Source of the DNA: Tenacibaculum sp. M341
Lineage (GTDB): Bacteria; Bacteroidota; Bacteroidia; Flavobacteriales; Flavobacteriaceae
NCBI RefSeq assembly: GCF_004337695.1
Contig: NZ_SJXJ01000008.1
Span: 62,001-126,000 of the forward strand
Direction of reading: 5' to 3'
Length of the DNA stretch: 64,000 nucleotides
This document shows, one piece after another, positions 9,693-17,838 of the stretch. The notes beneath the pieces were generated by a model that saw only the letters and a list, made by a program, of their open reading frames with translations, searched no databases and had not been told where the DNA came from. Each line of letters opens with the position of its first letter. The stretch's first letter is position 1. The translations under genes were made by a program, and so were the position numbers.

Positions 9693-10631
9693 TTAAATAG
9701 CTGGCTCTTTCCATCTTACTCTCACGTAATTATCTATTTTATGAAGGTTTTCAGGAATATTCTTTTTAATAGTCATTAATAAATTTTCTATTAATTTTTC
9801 TCGAGTAAAGTTTTTATTAACAACAATGCTTACTTCTCTGGTAGGAATTGGAGGTTTAAATTTTTTTATGAATTTTTCATCATAAGGATATTCTATAGAA
9901 AGTTGAGGAACTAAACTATATCCTAAACCAGCTTGTACTAAATTTTTAATGGTTTGAATAGAACCACTTTCGAACGTGAAATTGTTACGTCCTTCTGTTT
10001 TTTTTTCGCAAATATTTAAAACTTGGTTTCTAAAACAATGTCCTTCTTCCAAAAGCAAAAGTTTTTCAGGAGAGAGGTCTTTTCCGTCTATTCCGTTTAC
10101 ATCTTTAAATAGTTTAGAATTTTTGCAGTACAAGAAAAAAGGCTCTTGATAAAGATTAATTTCACGTAATCTTGAATCTTCTATAGGGGTTGATAAGATA
10201 CTTAAATCTAAAGTTCCATTACTTAAAGCTTCTATAATTTGATTGGTATTCATTTCTTTTATAATTAGCTTTAATTCAGGATGATTTTTAACAAATTCCT
10301 CAAGAAATAACGGTAGTAAGTAAGGAGCAATGGTAGGTATTATTCCTAGAGTATATTCTCCTGTTAAGTTAATTCTATCCTCATAAGCAAATTTATTAAA
10401 CTCATTAACCTCTTGTAAAATCAGTTTAGCTCGTGCTATTAACACTTCACCTATAGGGGTTGGACAGAGAGGAGATTTATCACGATTAAAAATAGTCGTT
10501 CCAATTTCTTCTTCTAGTTTTTTTACTTGAACGGTTAAGGTAGGTTGAGTAACAAAACAGGCTTCAGCAGCTTTTACATAATGCCTTTTTTCATTTAAAG
10601 CAATAATGTACTTAAGTTGTTGTATAGTCAT
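9693..10631 (-). CDS. oxyR: OxyR-like LysR-family peroxide sensor/regulator
   Basis: 312 residues: an N-terminal LysR winged helix-turn-helix (MTIQQLKYIIALNEKRHYVKAAEACFVTQPTLTVQVKKLEEE) and a periplasmic-binding-fold effector domain. The effector domain contains GHCFRNQVLNIC: Cys199 and Cys208, the same spacing and even the same numbering as the redox-active pair of E. coli OxyR, which forms a disulphide when oxidised by peroxide. It is divergent from an exported catalase across a 528-bp intergenic region, the classic oxyR-catalase arrangement, so it very likely controls that gene. The start at 10631 gives the canonical LysR N-terminus. Confidence 0.93.
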   Translation of the reverse strand: MTIQQLKYIIALNEKRHYVKAAEACFVTQPTLTVQVKKLEEEIGTTIFNRDKSPLCPTPIGEVLIARAKLILQEVNEFNKFAYEDRINLTGEYTLGIIPTIAPYLLPLFLEEFVKNHPELKLIIKEMNTNQIIEALSNGTLDLSILSTPIEDSRLREINLYQEPFFLYCKNSKLFKDVNGIDGKDLSPEKLLLLEEGHCFRNQVLNICEKKTEGRNNFTFESGSIQTIKNLVQAGLGYSLVPQLSIEYPYDEKFIKKFKPPIPTREVSIVVNKNFTREKLIENLLMTIKKNIPENLHKIDNYVRVRWKEPAI

Positions 10632-10779
10632 TTGATATTAAATTTAGGAGGTTGGTTGATTAAATTTTGATACAGATAAACTATGCGATTAAAAAAACAT
10701 GTAATCTGATTCTATACCATTGAAAAGTCTATTAATTGAATACTTCCTTACAAAGGGGAGTGTTAACTTAATTTGAAGA

Positions 10780-10808
10780 TTGGTTTTATGGAGATAAATA
10801 TAGTTTTG
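10780..10808 (+). promoter_or_regulatory. Candidate long-leader promoter for the catalase gene
   Basis: TTG-N18-TAGTTTTG agrees with the Bacteroidota consensus. No better match lies nearer the catalase ATG. The 345-nt distance makes it uncertain whether this drives the catalase or an unrecognised small RNA. Confidence 0.4.
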
Positions 10809-10887
10809 TCATTTTGAATTTTTAAATAGTGAAAATAGATTAGATATTACATTAAAATAGCATTTAGAAGTTATACCATTTTTAGAG

Positions 10888-10922
10888 AGTAACAATTTAT
10901 AATTGTATTTAAATTTGTTACT
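10888..10922. promoter_or_regulatory. Inverted repeat, possible OxyR operator or leader hairpin
   Basis: Perfect 8-bp arms AGTAACAA and TTGTTACT separated by 19 nt, inside the oxyR-catalase intergenic region. The size fits a dimeric LysR-type site, but no flavobacterial OxyR consensus is available to me, so the role is a guess. Confidence 0.3.
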
Positions 10923-11159
10923 TAAAATACTACGTGTTTAAAAGAATTTCTTTAAAAAGGTATACTTAAAAAGTTTTACTTTTTTAAATAGTACTATCTA
11001 GTATTTTATATACAAATATCAAAAATATTTCCTTTTTCCCTTAAAAAGTAGTTTGTCTTTCATATTAGTTTTATTAATAAGCTCATATAAAGTATTAATA
11101 AAAGATATGCAGATTTTAATTATACCTTAGATACCAGATAACCTTTTAAAATTTTAAAA

Positions 11160-12650
11160 ATGAAAAAAACAGCAATTTTAATCGCCGTTTTTACTTGTTC
11201 CGTTGTTTTTGGACAAGTAATAACCACTAATGGAGGAGTTCCGGTAGGTGACAATCAAAACTCAAAAACAATAGGTAGGTATGGTGAAGTTCTTTTAGAA
11301 GATATACATCTTATAGAAAAGTTAGCAGCATTTGATCGTGAACGTATACCAGAAAGAGTTGTGCATGCTAGAGGAACCGGAGCTTTTGGGCACTTTATAA
11401 GCACTAAAGATATGTCTAATTTTACAAGAGCCTCGTTGTTTCAAGGAGGTAATAAAAAAACAGATGTAGCAGTACGTTTTTCTACGGTTATTCATGGAAA
11501 AGGATCTCCAGAAACATTAAGAGACCCAAGAGGTTTTGCCGTTAAGTTTTATACAGATAAAGGGAATTATGATATTGTAGGAAATAATTTACCTGTATTT
11601 TTTATTAGAGATGCCATTAAGTTTCCTGATATGGTTCATTCATTGAAACCGTCTCCAGTGACTAACAAACAAGATCCAAATAGGTTTTTTGATTTCTTCA
11701 GTAATATACCAGAAGCTACACATATGATTACACGTTTATATACCGATTTAGGTATCCCCAAAGGATATCAGTTTATGAACGGGAGTAGTGTGCATGGTTT
11801 TAAATGGGTAAATAATAATGGAGAGGTAACTTACGTGAAATACACATGGGTAAGTAAACAAGGTGAGATAAATTTAAATATTGATGAAGCTGCTGAACAA
11901 CAGGCTAGAGATTGGCAACATGCTACAGTTAGTTTAAGAGATGATATTGATAATAATAGGTTTCCTCAGTGGGATTTATTTGTACAGTTAATTAAGCCTA
12001 AAGATTTAAATAGTTTTGATTTTTGGCCCTTAGATGCAACTAAAGATTGGCCTGCTGATCAAATTCAAAGAATTAAAATAGGAACAATGATTTTAAATAG
12101 AAATCCTGTTAACTTTTTTGAAGAGGTAGAATCAATAGCAATGGCACCTGGAAATTTAGTACCTGGTATTGAACCATCTGAAGATAAATTACTTCAAGGT
12201 CGATTATTTTCATATTTTGATACACAACGCCATAGATTAGGTCCAAATAATCAGCAATTAGCAGTAAATAGACCTAAGATACCTGTAGTAAATTATAATT
12301 CAGATAGTTTTTCAAGCGCTGATAATTCGAAATTTCCAAACCCAGATGTAAATTATGAACCAAGTAATAAAGTAAATCTTTCAGATAATCCAACTTACAG
12401 GGCTAGTGAAAGAAAGATAAAATTCACTAAAATAACACAAGGGAGTATTACTAAAACGAACAATTTTGGGCAGGCAGGAGATTTTTATAGATCCTTATCA
12501 GAACAAGAAAAGAATAGCTTGATAAGAAATTTAACAGGAGATTTAGGTCAGGTTAAAGATAAAAGAATTCAGAGAAAAATGATAACATTCTTCTATAGAG
12601 CAGATAGTGATTATGGAGCTAGGGTAGCAAAGGCTTTAGGAATTTATTAG
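11160..12650 (+). CDS. katA: Exported monofunctional haem catalase
   Basis: 496 residues; disproportionates hydrogen peroxide to water and oxygen. The distal His69 lies in RVVHARGTGAFGHF, distal Asn142 in YDIVGNNLPVFFIRD, and the haem-ligating Tyr352 in RLFSYFDTQRHRLG. The His69-Asn142 spacing (73) equals that of bovine catalase (74/147). MKKTAILIAVFTCSVVFGQ is a clear signal peptide, so the enzyme should act in the periplasm rather than the cytoplasm. It is followed by an exported ankyrin-repeat protein, and ankyrin partners of catalases are known in Pseudomonas (AnkB/KatB) and Campylobacter. The neighbouring OxyR is the probable regulator. Confidence 0.96.
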   Translation: MKKTAILIAVFTCSVVFGQVITTNGGVPVGDNQNSKTIGRYGEVLLEDIHLIEKLAAFDRERIPERVVHARGTGAFGHFISTKDMSNFTRASLFQGGNKKTDVAVRFSTVIHGKGSPETLRDPRGFAVKFYTDKGNYDIVGNNLPVFFIRDAIKFPDMVHSLKPSPVTNKQDPNRFFDFFSNIPEATHMITRLYTDLGIPKGYQFMNGSSVHGFKWVNNNGEVTYVKYTWVSKQGEINLNIDEAAEQQARDWQHATVSLRDDIDNNRFPQWDLFVQLIKPKDLNSFDFWPLDATKDWPADQIQRIKIGTMILNRNPVNFFEEVESIAMAPGNLVPGIEPSEDKLLQGRLFSYFDTQRHRLGPNNQQLAVNRPKIPVVNYNSDSFSSADNSKFPNPDVNYEPSNKVNLSDNPTYRASERKIKFTKITQGSITKTNNFGQAGDFYRSLSEQEKNSLIRNLTGDLGQVKDKRIQRKMITFFYRADSDYGARVAKALGIY

Positions 12651-12686
12651 AAAATAAAATTAGTAAACTAAGTAACAAAATTAATA

Positions 12687-12762
12687 TACCCAGTATTTCT
12701 TTAAAATTTGTATTTGACCGTTAGATTTAGAGGCATAGATACTGGGTACTATTTTTTTAATC
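12687..12762 (+). terminator. Long-loop hairpin with T-run between catalase and ankyrin genes
   Basis: TACCCAGTAT (12687-12696) pairs perfectly with ATACTGGGTA (12739-12748) across 42 nt, followed by an ATTTTTTTAA run. It could be a terminator or partial attenuator that sets catalase above ankyrin expression. The large loop is unusual for a simple terminator. Confidence 0.45.
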
Positions 12763-12821
12763 TTAGTAAGTATATAAGAGAGTATATTCAATTAAATAAT
12801 CCATTTTCAATATTTTAAAAT

Positions 12822-13340
12822 ATGAAAAAAAATATTTTTTTAATTTTTATTTTATTATCAAACACTATTATTTATTGTCAAAAAGATATTTTTCAATATA
12901 GTAGAGAAGGAGATACTGCTGCTATTGAGGTATTGTATAAAGAAAATCCAGAAATAATAAATAGTGTAAATAATAAAGGATTTAGTCCTTTAATATTAGC
13001 GGTTTATAATGATCAAGAAGAAACAGTACGTTTTTTATTGAAAAATAAAGTTAATACAGAGGCACAAGGAATGCATGGAAATACTGCTTTAATGGGAGCA
13101 TGTTTTAAAGGATACTTAAACATTGTTAAATTATTGATGATGTATAAAGCTGATGTTAATAAAAAGAACTACAATAATGCAACTGCATTAATTTATGCAG
13201 CAACTTTTGGGCATACAGAGATTGTAAAAGAGTTGCTTAAAAATGGAGCCGATGTTAATTTAAAAGATAGTAGAGGAAATACAGCATTAGATCATGCGAT
13301 TATGCAGGATAACAAAGAAGTTGTTGAAGCTTTAAAATAA
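12822..13340 (+). CDS. Exported ankyrin-repeat protein, probable catalase partner
   Basis: 172 residues with a signal peptide (MKKNIFLIFILLSNTIIYCQ) then about four ankyrin repeats: KGFSPLILAVYNDQEETVRFLL, HGNTALMGACFKGYLNIVKLLM, NNATALIYAATFGHTEIVKELL and RGNTALDHAIMQDNKEVVEAL. Ankyrin repeats mediate protein-protein contacts. Genes of this kind next to catalase genes are established in Pseudomonas aeruginosa (ankB) and Campylobacter jejuni (Cj1386), where they support catalase activity, probably at the haem-handling step. Here both partners carry signal peptides, so the pair would act in the periplasm. It lies 171 bp after the catalase, with a hairpin between. Confidence 0.85.
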   Translation: MKKNIFLIFILLSNTIIYCQKDIFQYSREGDTAAIEVLYKENPEIINSVNNKGFSPLILAVYNDQEETVRFLLKNKVNTEAQGMHGNTALMGACFKGYLNIVKLLMMYKADVNKKNYNNATALIYAATFGHTEIVKELLKNGADVNLKDSRGNTALDHAIMQDNKEVVEALK

Positions 13341-13484
13341 CATTTATGTTCACCGTTATACTAAGAATATAAAAGAAGAAATAATAAATACCTCTATATA
13401 TGATCTTAAAACTATTTTTAATGTGTCCTAAATAAATAGTTTACTAAGTATTATAGGGGTATTCTATAGTTTGTTTATCAAAAG

Positions 13485-13524
13485 CCTGAATTATTATTAA
13501 AACTAATAAATTCAGGTTTTTAAT
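13485..13524 (+). terminator. Rho-independent terminator after the ankyrin gene
   Basis: CCTGAATT (13485-13492) pairs with AATTCAGG (13509-13516), then a TTTTTAAT run. It lies 145 bp beyond the ankyrin stop, upstream of the rlmN promoter. Confidence 0.65.
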
Positions 13525-13569
13525 AAGGTAATAAAATACTTTTCATTTCTTACTATTATCACAATACTG

Positions 13570-13577
13570 TATTTTTG
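13570..13577 (+). promoter_or_regulatory. -7 box of rlmN, 5 nt from the ATG
   Basis: TATTTTTG matches TAnnTTTG and is followed by CACTA then the ATG at 13583. Transcription would start at or almost at the initiation codon, suggesting a leaderless mRNA. Confidence 0.6.
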
Positions 13578-13582
13578 CACTA

Positions 13583-14623
13583 ATGAAGTCGCAAAAAAAG
13601 GATATTAGATCTTTAACTAAAGAGCAGTTAAGAGATGTTTTTGTAGCAAACGGAGACAAAGCGTTTAGAGGAAATCAGGTATATGAATGGTTGTGGAATA
13701 AAGGGGCACACTCTTTTGACGACATGACTAATATTTCAAAAGCTACCAGAGAAATGTTAGATGCTAATTTTGTAATTAATCATATTGAGGTAGATAGTAT
13801 GCAACGAAGTAAAGATGGTACTATTAAAAATGCGATTAAATTACATGATGGTTTAATTGTTGAATCAGTTTTAATTCCTACAGAAAAAAGAACCACCGCT
13901 TGTGTGTCTAGTCAGGTTGGTTGTAGTTTAGATTGCAAGTTTTGTGCGACAGCTCGTTTAAAGAGAATGCGAAACTTAAATCCTGATGAAATTTATGATC
14001 AGGTATTAGCAATCGATCAACAAAGTAGATTATATCACGATCATAAGCTTACCAATATTGTTTTTATGGGAATGGGAGAGCCATTGATGAATTATAATAA
14101 TGTGATAAAAGCGATTGACAAAATCACTTCTCCTGAAGGATTAGGAATGTCTGCTAAAAGAATTACTTTATCCACGTCAGGAGTACCAAAAATGATTAAA
14201 AAGATGGCAGATGATGAAGTGAAGTTTAATTTAGCGGTTTCATTACATTCTGCAATTGATGAAGTAAGAACTTCAATAATGCCTTTTAATAGTACTTTTC
14301 CATTAAAAGATTTAAAAGAAGCTTTAGAATACTGGTACGAAAAAACAAATCGTAAAATTACTTATGAATATGTAGTTTGGAGAGGTATTAATGATAGAAA
14401 AGAAGATATTGATGCGTTAGTGGCTTTTTGTAAACATGTACCAGCCAAAGTAAACCTGATTGAATACAATCCAATTGATGATGGAGAGTTTCAACAAGCA
14501 TCAGATAGAGCTTTAAATAATTACATTTCTAACTTAGAAATGCACGATATCGTAGTGAATGTTCGTAGATCTAGAGGTAAAGATATTGATGCAGCTTGCG
14601 GACAGTTAGCTAATAAGTCGTAA
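13583..14623 (+). CDS. rlmN: 23S rRNA (adenine-2503-C2)/tRNA(adenine-37-C2) methyltransferase
   Basis: 346-residue radical-SAM methyl synthase. The cluster motif CSLDCKFC gives Cys114, Cys118 and Cys121. The catalytic Cys339 sits in the C-terminal ACGQL motif, and other family blocks are VFMGMGEPLMNYNNV and ITLSTSGVPKMI. It methylates A2503 of 23S rRNA and A37 of some tRNAs. A -7 box sits 5 nt before the ATG. Its stop is directly followed by the start of a membrane-protein gene at 14625, so the two are likely cotranscribed, though no functional link is evident. Confidence 0.97.
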   Translation: MKSQKKDIRSLTKEQLRDVFVANGDKAFRGNQVYEWLWNKGAHSFDDMTNISKATREMLDANFVINHIEVDSMQRSKDGTIKNAIKLHDGLIVESVLIPTEKRTTACVSSQVGCSLDCKFCATARLKRMRNLNPDEIYDQVLAIDQQSRLYHDHKLTNIVFMGMGEPLMNYNNVIKAIDKITSPEGLGMSAKRITLSTSGVPKMIKKMADDEVKFNLAVSLHSAIDEVRTSIMPFNSTFPLKDLKEALEYWYEKTNRKITYEYVVWRGINDRKEDIDALVAFCKHVPAKVNLIEYNPIDDGEFQQASDRALNNYISNLEMHDIVVNVRRSRGKDIDAACGQLANKS

Positions 14624-14624
14624 T

Positions 14625-15377
14625 ATGAATTACGCAAATTCTTTATTAAAACAAACGTTAGATTCGTTAGGGTGGCTTTTTGGAATTATTTTTCTAGGAC
14701 TGTTTTTAGATAGTTCTTTTTTTTCTGAAAATTATATTGAACACTCACAATGGATTAATAATATATTGGTACTTTGTGTATTTATGTTTCTTTACTATAA
14801 AGGAACTTCAAGAGTAAAAGAACAACTGATTTACGCTTTTTTAATAGGAATTATAGGGGAACATATTTTTTCTTTAGGTTTTGGTATGTATACGTATCGT
14901 TTACAGAATATTCCACATTATGTTCCTTTTGGGCATGCTGTTGTATTTTTAGGAGTCTATTATTTTGGAAGAAAGCCTAAAGTAAGAAGCAATCAAAAAG
15001 CAATAGAACTCTTTTTAACCATTGCAATTAGCGCATATGCACTTTTTTTTCTGCTATTTAAAAACGATATTTTTGGATTTGTAATGACTGTTTTAGTTTT
15101 TATTTCTTTAAGAAAATATCCAAAGGAAAGGTTGTTTTATTTAGCGATGTTTGCGGTAGTAGTTTGTGTAGAAATTGTAGGAACTTCTTTCGATTGTTGG
15201 GTGTGGCCAGAGATAGCTTTTGACACTTTTGAGTTTTTACCAAGTGCGAATCCACCTTCGGGTATTTGCTTGTTTTATTATGGTTTAGATAGAGGTACAA
15301 TGTCTATTTACAAAAGAAGACATAAAGAAACTTGGAAACGTTTTAAAAGCATACGTGCAATTCAAACAAAAAAATAA
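14625..15377 (+). CDS. Multi-pass membrane protein of unknown function
   Basis: 250 residues. Hydrophobic segments can be seen near 15-30, 42-58, 65-85, 92-110, 125-145, 148-162 and 170-190, so it has about seven membrane spans. Near the C-terminus there is a polar, aromatic stretch (SFDCWVWPEIAFDTFEFLPSANPPSGICLFYYGLD) that looks like a conserved family signature, then a basic tail. I do not recognise the family with certainty. It starts one base after the rlmN stop, so translation is probably coupled. A hairpin after it is shared with the convergent gene at 15422-16018. Confidence 0.75.
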   Translation: MNYANSLLKQTLDSLGWLFGIIFLGLFLDSSFFSENYIEHSQWINNILVLCVFMFLYYKGTSRVKEQLIYAFLIGIIGEHIFSLGFGMYTYRLQNIPHYVPFGHAVVFLGVYYFGRKPKVRSNQKAIELFLTIAISAYALFFLLFKNDIFGFVMTVLVFISLRKYPKERLFYLAMFAVVVCVEIVGTSFDCWVWPEIAFDTFEFLPSANPPSGICLFYYGLDRGTMSIYKRRHKETWKRFKSIRAIQTKK

Positions 15378-15407
15378 GAGAGCTTGTTTTATAAAACCAA
15401 CTCTCTT
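15376..15407. terminator. Bidirectional terminator hairpin between convergent genes
   Basis: AAGAGAG (15376-15382) pairs with CTCTCTT (15401-15407), with further pairing inside (TTG.TTTT with AAAACCAA). It serves both the membrane-protein gene (plus) and the gene ending at 15422 (minus). Confidence 0.65.
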
Positions 15408-15421
15408 TATTTAAATGATTA

Positions 15422-16018
15422 TTATCCTCTTCGTCTTTCTAAAAGTACAAACATCATAAGTGATAACATAATCCTGTCATCGTCATCATTGTCTAACTCA
15501 CCAACTTTTGAAACTTCAAAAGTTTTACCTAAAAAAGATTTTGACTTCGTTAATTTTACAATTTCTTTTCCTTCATTATTCTTTACAATGTAAGTAGGGT
15601 TGAATAAATATCCAGTAAAGAAATTCAGAATAGGAATTTCACCAATTAAAGAGTCTAGAACTTTTACCCAAGGATTTTGTTCGTTAATTACATATTGTTG
15701 CTTTTGGTGCTGATCTATAATTTCATAGTGCGCTTTCCAAAGAGATTTCCATCCTTTTCTAACTACTTTACCAAACTCTTTACCTTCACGGTTAAAAAAG
15801 GCATAAGCTGTTGAAAAATCTAACCACTTGTCGGCTTTAATTTGATACTCTAATCTAGACTTTGTATCATCATTATATACTGAAATGTCTTCTTTTAGCT
15901 TAAACATTTTTTGGCGTACGTAAGCAATTGTTTTTCCACTACTATCAGTAGCAGTAAAATCGTTGGCTATTGTTGAAACTTTAAAATTAAAAGTAACTGG
16001 AAAATGTATGTTCTGCAT
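15422..16018 (-). CDS. Soluble protein, possibly LURP-one/scramblase-like (tubby-type) fold
   Basis: 198 residues from the ATG at 16018 (MQNIHFPVTFNFKVSTIANDF). Upstream in-frame sequence (another 33 codons) is AT-rich and not protein-like, so I prefer this start. No signal peptide and only one weakly hydrophobic stretch (SLIGEIPILNFFTGYLF). Alternating strand patterns such as TATDSSGKTIAYVRQKMFKLKEDISVYND, LEYQIKADKW and YVINEQ resemble the LURP-one/phospholipid-scramblase-like beta-barrel family, but that is a pattern impression only. The C-terminus is a run of Asp then an Arg-rich end (DNDDDDRIML..LERRRG). Confidence 0.7.
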   Translation of the reverse strand: MQNIHFPVTFNFKVSTIANDFTATDSSGKTIAYVRQKMFKLKEDISVYNDDTKSRLEYQIKADKWLDFSTAYAFFNREGKEFGKVVRKGWKSLWKAHYEIIDQHQKQQYVINEQNPWVKVLDSLIGEIPILNFFTGYLFNPTYIVKNNEGKEIVKLTKSKSFLGKTFEVSKVGELDNDDDDRIMLSLMMFVLLERRRG

Positions 16019-16169
16019 AGTAATTTGTTTTGTTTGATAGTTTAACATGTAGCTCTGAAAAAAAGTATTGTTTTCTATTTCAAAGCAGTTCAAAAGTATA
16101 TAATATTTTTTAATCAATCTTAATAGAGTGCAAATTGATATAAAGGTTTAAGTTATTGATTAATTTCTT

Positions 16170-16177
16170 TACTTTTG
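16170..16177 (+). promoter_or_regulatory. -7 box of the polyprenyl synthase gene
   Basis: TACTTTTG matches TAnnTTTG. It abuts an in-frame ATG at 16178, so that ATG would lie at about the transcription start; the ATG at 16202 lies about 24 nt downstream and is the better start. Confidence 0.5.
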
Positions 16178-16201
16178 ATGTTTCATTGTGAACATGCATT
16201 A

Positions 16202-17179
16202 ATGAAACCAGTTGAACAAATAAAACTTCCAATTGCTAAAGAAATGGAGCTGTTTGAATCTAAGTTTAAAGATTCAATGTTATCCAAAGTTCCGCTACTT
16301 AACAGAATTACCTATTACATTGTAAGAAGAAAAGGAAAGCAAATGCGTCCGATGTTTGTTTTTTTAGTCGCTAAAATGGTATCTAAAGGAGGTTTTGACG
16401 AACGTACTTATAGAGGAGCTTCTATTGTAGAGTTAATTCATACAGCTACTTTGGTACACGATGATGTAGTAGATGATAGTAATAGAAGAAGAGGTTTTTT
16501 CTCTATTAATGCGTTATGGAAAAATAAGATTGCAGTTTTAGTTGGTGATTTTTTATTATCTAAAGGTTTGTTACTTTCTATTGATAACGAAGATTTTGAT
16601 TTGTTAAAATTGATATCAATAGCGGTAAGAGAAATGAGTGAAGGAGAGCTGTTACAAATTGAAAAAGCAAGAAAATTAGATATAACAGAAGAGGTTTACT
16701 TTGAAATTATTCGTCAAAAAACAGCTACTTTAATTGCAGCTTGTTGTGGTATTGGTGCTGCTTCTGTAGGAGCCAATAATGAAACAGTACAACAAATGAG
16801 AAAGTTTGGAGAGTACATTGGAATTGCTTTTCAAATTAAAGATGACTTATTTGATTATTCAGATGAAAAAATAGGGAAACCAACAGGGATTGATATTAAA
16901 GAGCAAAAAATGACCTTGCCATTAATCTACACACTAAACAATTGCAGTGAGAAAGATAAAAAGTGGTTAATTAATTCTGTTAAAAAGCACAACACCAATA
17001 AAAAGAGAGTTAAAGAAGTGATCGCTTTTGTAAAAGAGAGCGGGGGGATGGAATATACCATTAAAAAAATGCATAATTACAAGAATAGAGCAATCGCTAT
17101 TTTACAAGATTATCCAGATTCTGAATACAAACAATCATTACTTCAAATGATTGACTACGTCGTAGAGAGAAAAATTTAG
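16202..17179 (+). CDS. Trans-polyprenyl diphosphate synthase (octaprenyl/solanesyl type)
   Basis: 325 residues. The first Asp-rich motif is HDDVVDDSNRRRG and the second is KDDLFDYSDE; GKQMRP near residue 50 and the KT-type QKTATLIAACCG segment are the other class I prenyltransferase hallmarks. It elongates allylic diphosphates with isopentenyl diphosphate to make the side chain of menaquinone (family knowledge; product length not visible). I chose the ATG at 16202 (MKPVEQIKLPI), which matches the usual family N-terminus; the ATG at 16178 adds MFHCEHAL and lies on the promoter. Confidence 0.93.
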   Translation: MKPVEQIKLPIAKEMELFESKFKDSMLSKVPLLNRITYYIVRRKGKQMRPMFVFLVAKMVSKGGFDERTYRGASIVELIHTATLVHDDVVDDSNRRRGFFSINALWKNKIAVLVGDFLLSKGLLLSIDNEDFDLLKLISIAVREMSEGELLQIEKARKLDITEEVYFEIIRQKTATLIAACCGIGAASVGANNETVQQMRKFGEYIGIAFQIKDDLFDYSDEKIGKPTGIDIKEQKMTLPLIYTLNNCSEKDKKWLINSVKKHNTNKKRVKEVIAFVKESGGMEYTIKKMHNYKNRAIAILQDYPDSEYKQSLLQMIDYVVERKI

Positions 17180-17200
17180 TAATATAGAATTACTTTTTTA
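17178..17200 (+). terminator. Weak AT-rich hairpin after the polyprenyl synthase gene
   Basis: AGTAAT and ATTACT form a 6-bp stem immediately after the stop, followed by TTTTTTA. Short and AT-rich, so only moderate support. Confidence 0.4.
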
Positions 17201-17293
17201 TTCGAAGTTGTTGTAAAACCATTCGTCTAAAGAAAACTACCTTTTAACTTTGAATTAGTTAGTAAAATGTTAATTATTAAGCTTACATCAAGA

Positions 17294-17301
17294 TAGTTTT
17301 G
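17294..17301 (+). promoter_or_regulatory. -7 box of the HYC_CC_PP-like gene
   Basis: TAGTTTTG matches TAnnTTTG and lies 14 nt before the ATG at 17316. No clear -33 TTG. Confidence 0.5.
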
Positions 17302-17315
17302 TAATTTCGTAAGAG

Positions 17316-17735
17316 ATGAAAACGTATTTCACAAAAATAACAACCATTTTAATGGCACTTATTGTGCTATTTTCTACCTTTTCTATTACTATAGAAAAGC
17401 ATTTTTGTGGAGATTTTTTAGTTGATGTTTCTTATTTTGGAAAAACTAAAGGTTGTGCAGATGAACCTGGTGAAGATGACTGCGACAAACCTGAAGTAAT
17501 TCAAAAAAAGAATTGTTGTAAAGATGAAGTTCAGCAAATTGAAGGACAAGATGATTTACAAACAGCTACAAAAAAGGTAACGATTGAAAAAGAACAGCAA
17601 TTTTTAATTGCTTTCATTCATTCGTATAATAATTTGTTTTTAGACTTAAAAAAACAAATTGATTCTAATCAAGAGTATTCTCCACCGAAATTAATTTTCG
17701 ACATCCAATTACTTCACGAGGTATTTATCATATGA
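17316..17735 (+). CDS. HYC_CC_PP-family-like small Cys-rich exported/anchored protein
   Basis: 139 residues. A hydrophobic N-terminal segment (TTILMALIVLFSTFSITI) precedes the H-F-C motif EKHFCGDFLVDVSYFGKTKGC. Two Cys-rich clusters follow (GCADEPGEDDCDKPE and KKNCCKDE), and the end contains a conserved PP-type element (YSPPKLIFDIQ). This is the pattern of the Bacteroidota HYC_CC_PP family, which is regularly found beside TonB-dependent receptors and heavy-metal-associated domains. The Cys/His content suggests metal binding (inference). First gene of a three-gene block with the TonB receptor 103 bp downstream. Confidence 0.75.
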   Translation: MKTYFTKITTILMALIVLFSTFSITIEKHFCGDFLVDVSYFGKTKGCADEPGEDDCDKPEVIQKKNCCKDEVQQIEGQDDLQTATKKVTIEKEQQFLIAFIHSYNNLFLDLKKQIDSNQEYSPPKLIFDIQLLHEVFII

Positions 17736-17838
17736 TTCTTGCATCTTTTTAATAGATGTTAAGTCTTAATAGTACTACAATTTAGGTAACTAATATATTA
17801 TCTATGGTAGTAATTATAAATCATATAATAATTATAAA

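Larger units (their letters stand above)
10632..11159. other. 528-bp divergent intergenic region between oxyR and catalase
   Basis: No convincing gene. It holds a good plus-strand promoter match (TTG 10780-10782, 18 nt, TAGTTTTG 10801-10808), which would give the catalase mRNA a leader of about 345 nt. It also holds an inverted repeat AGTAACAA/TTGTTACT (10888-10895 and 10915-10922, 19-nt spacer). The rest is AT-rich without clear signals. Confidence 0.5.
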
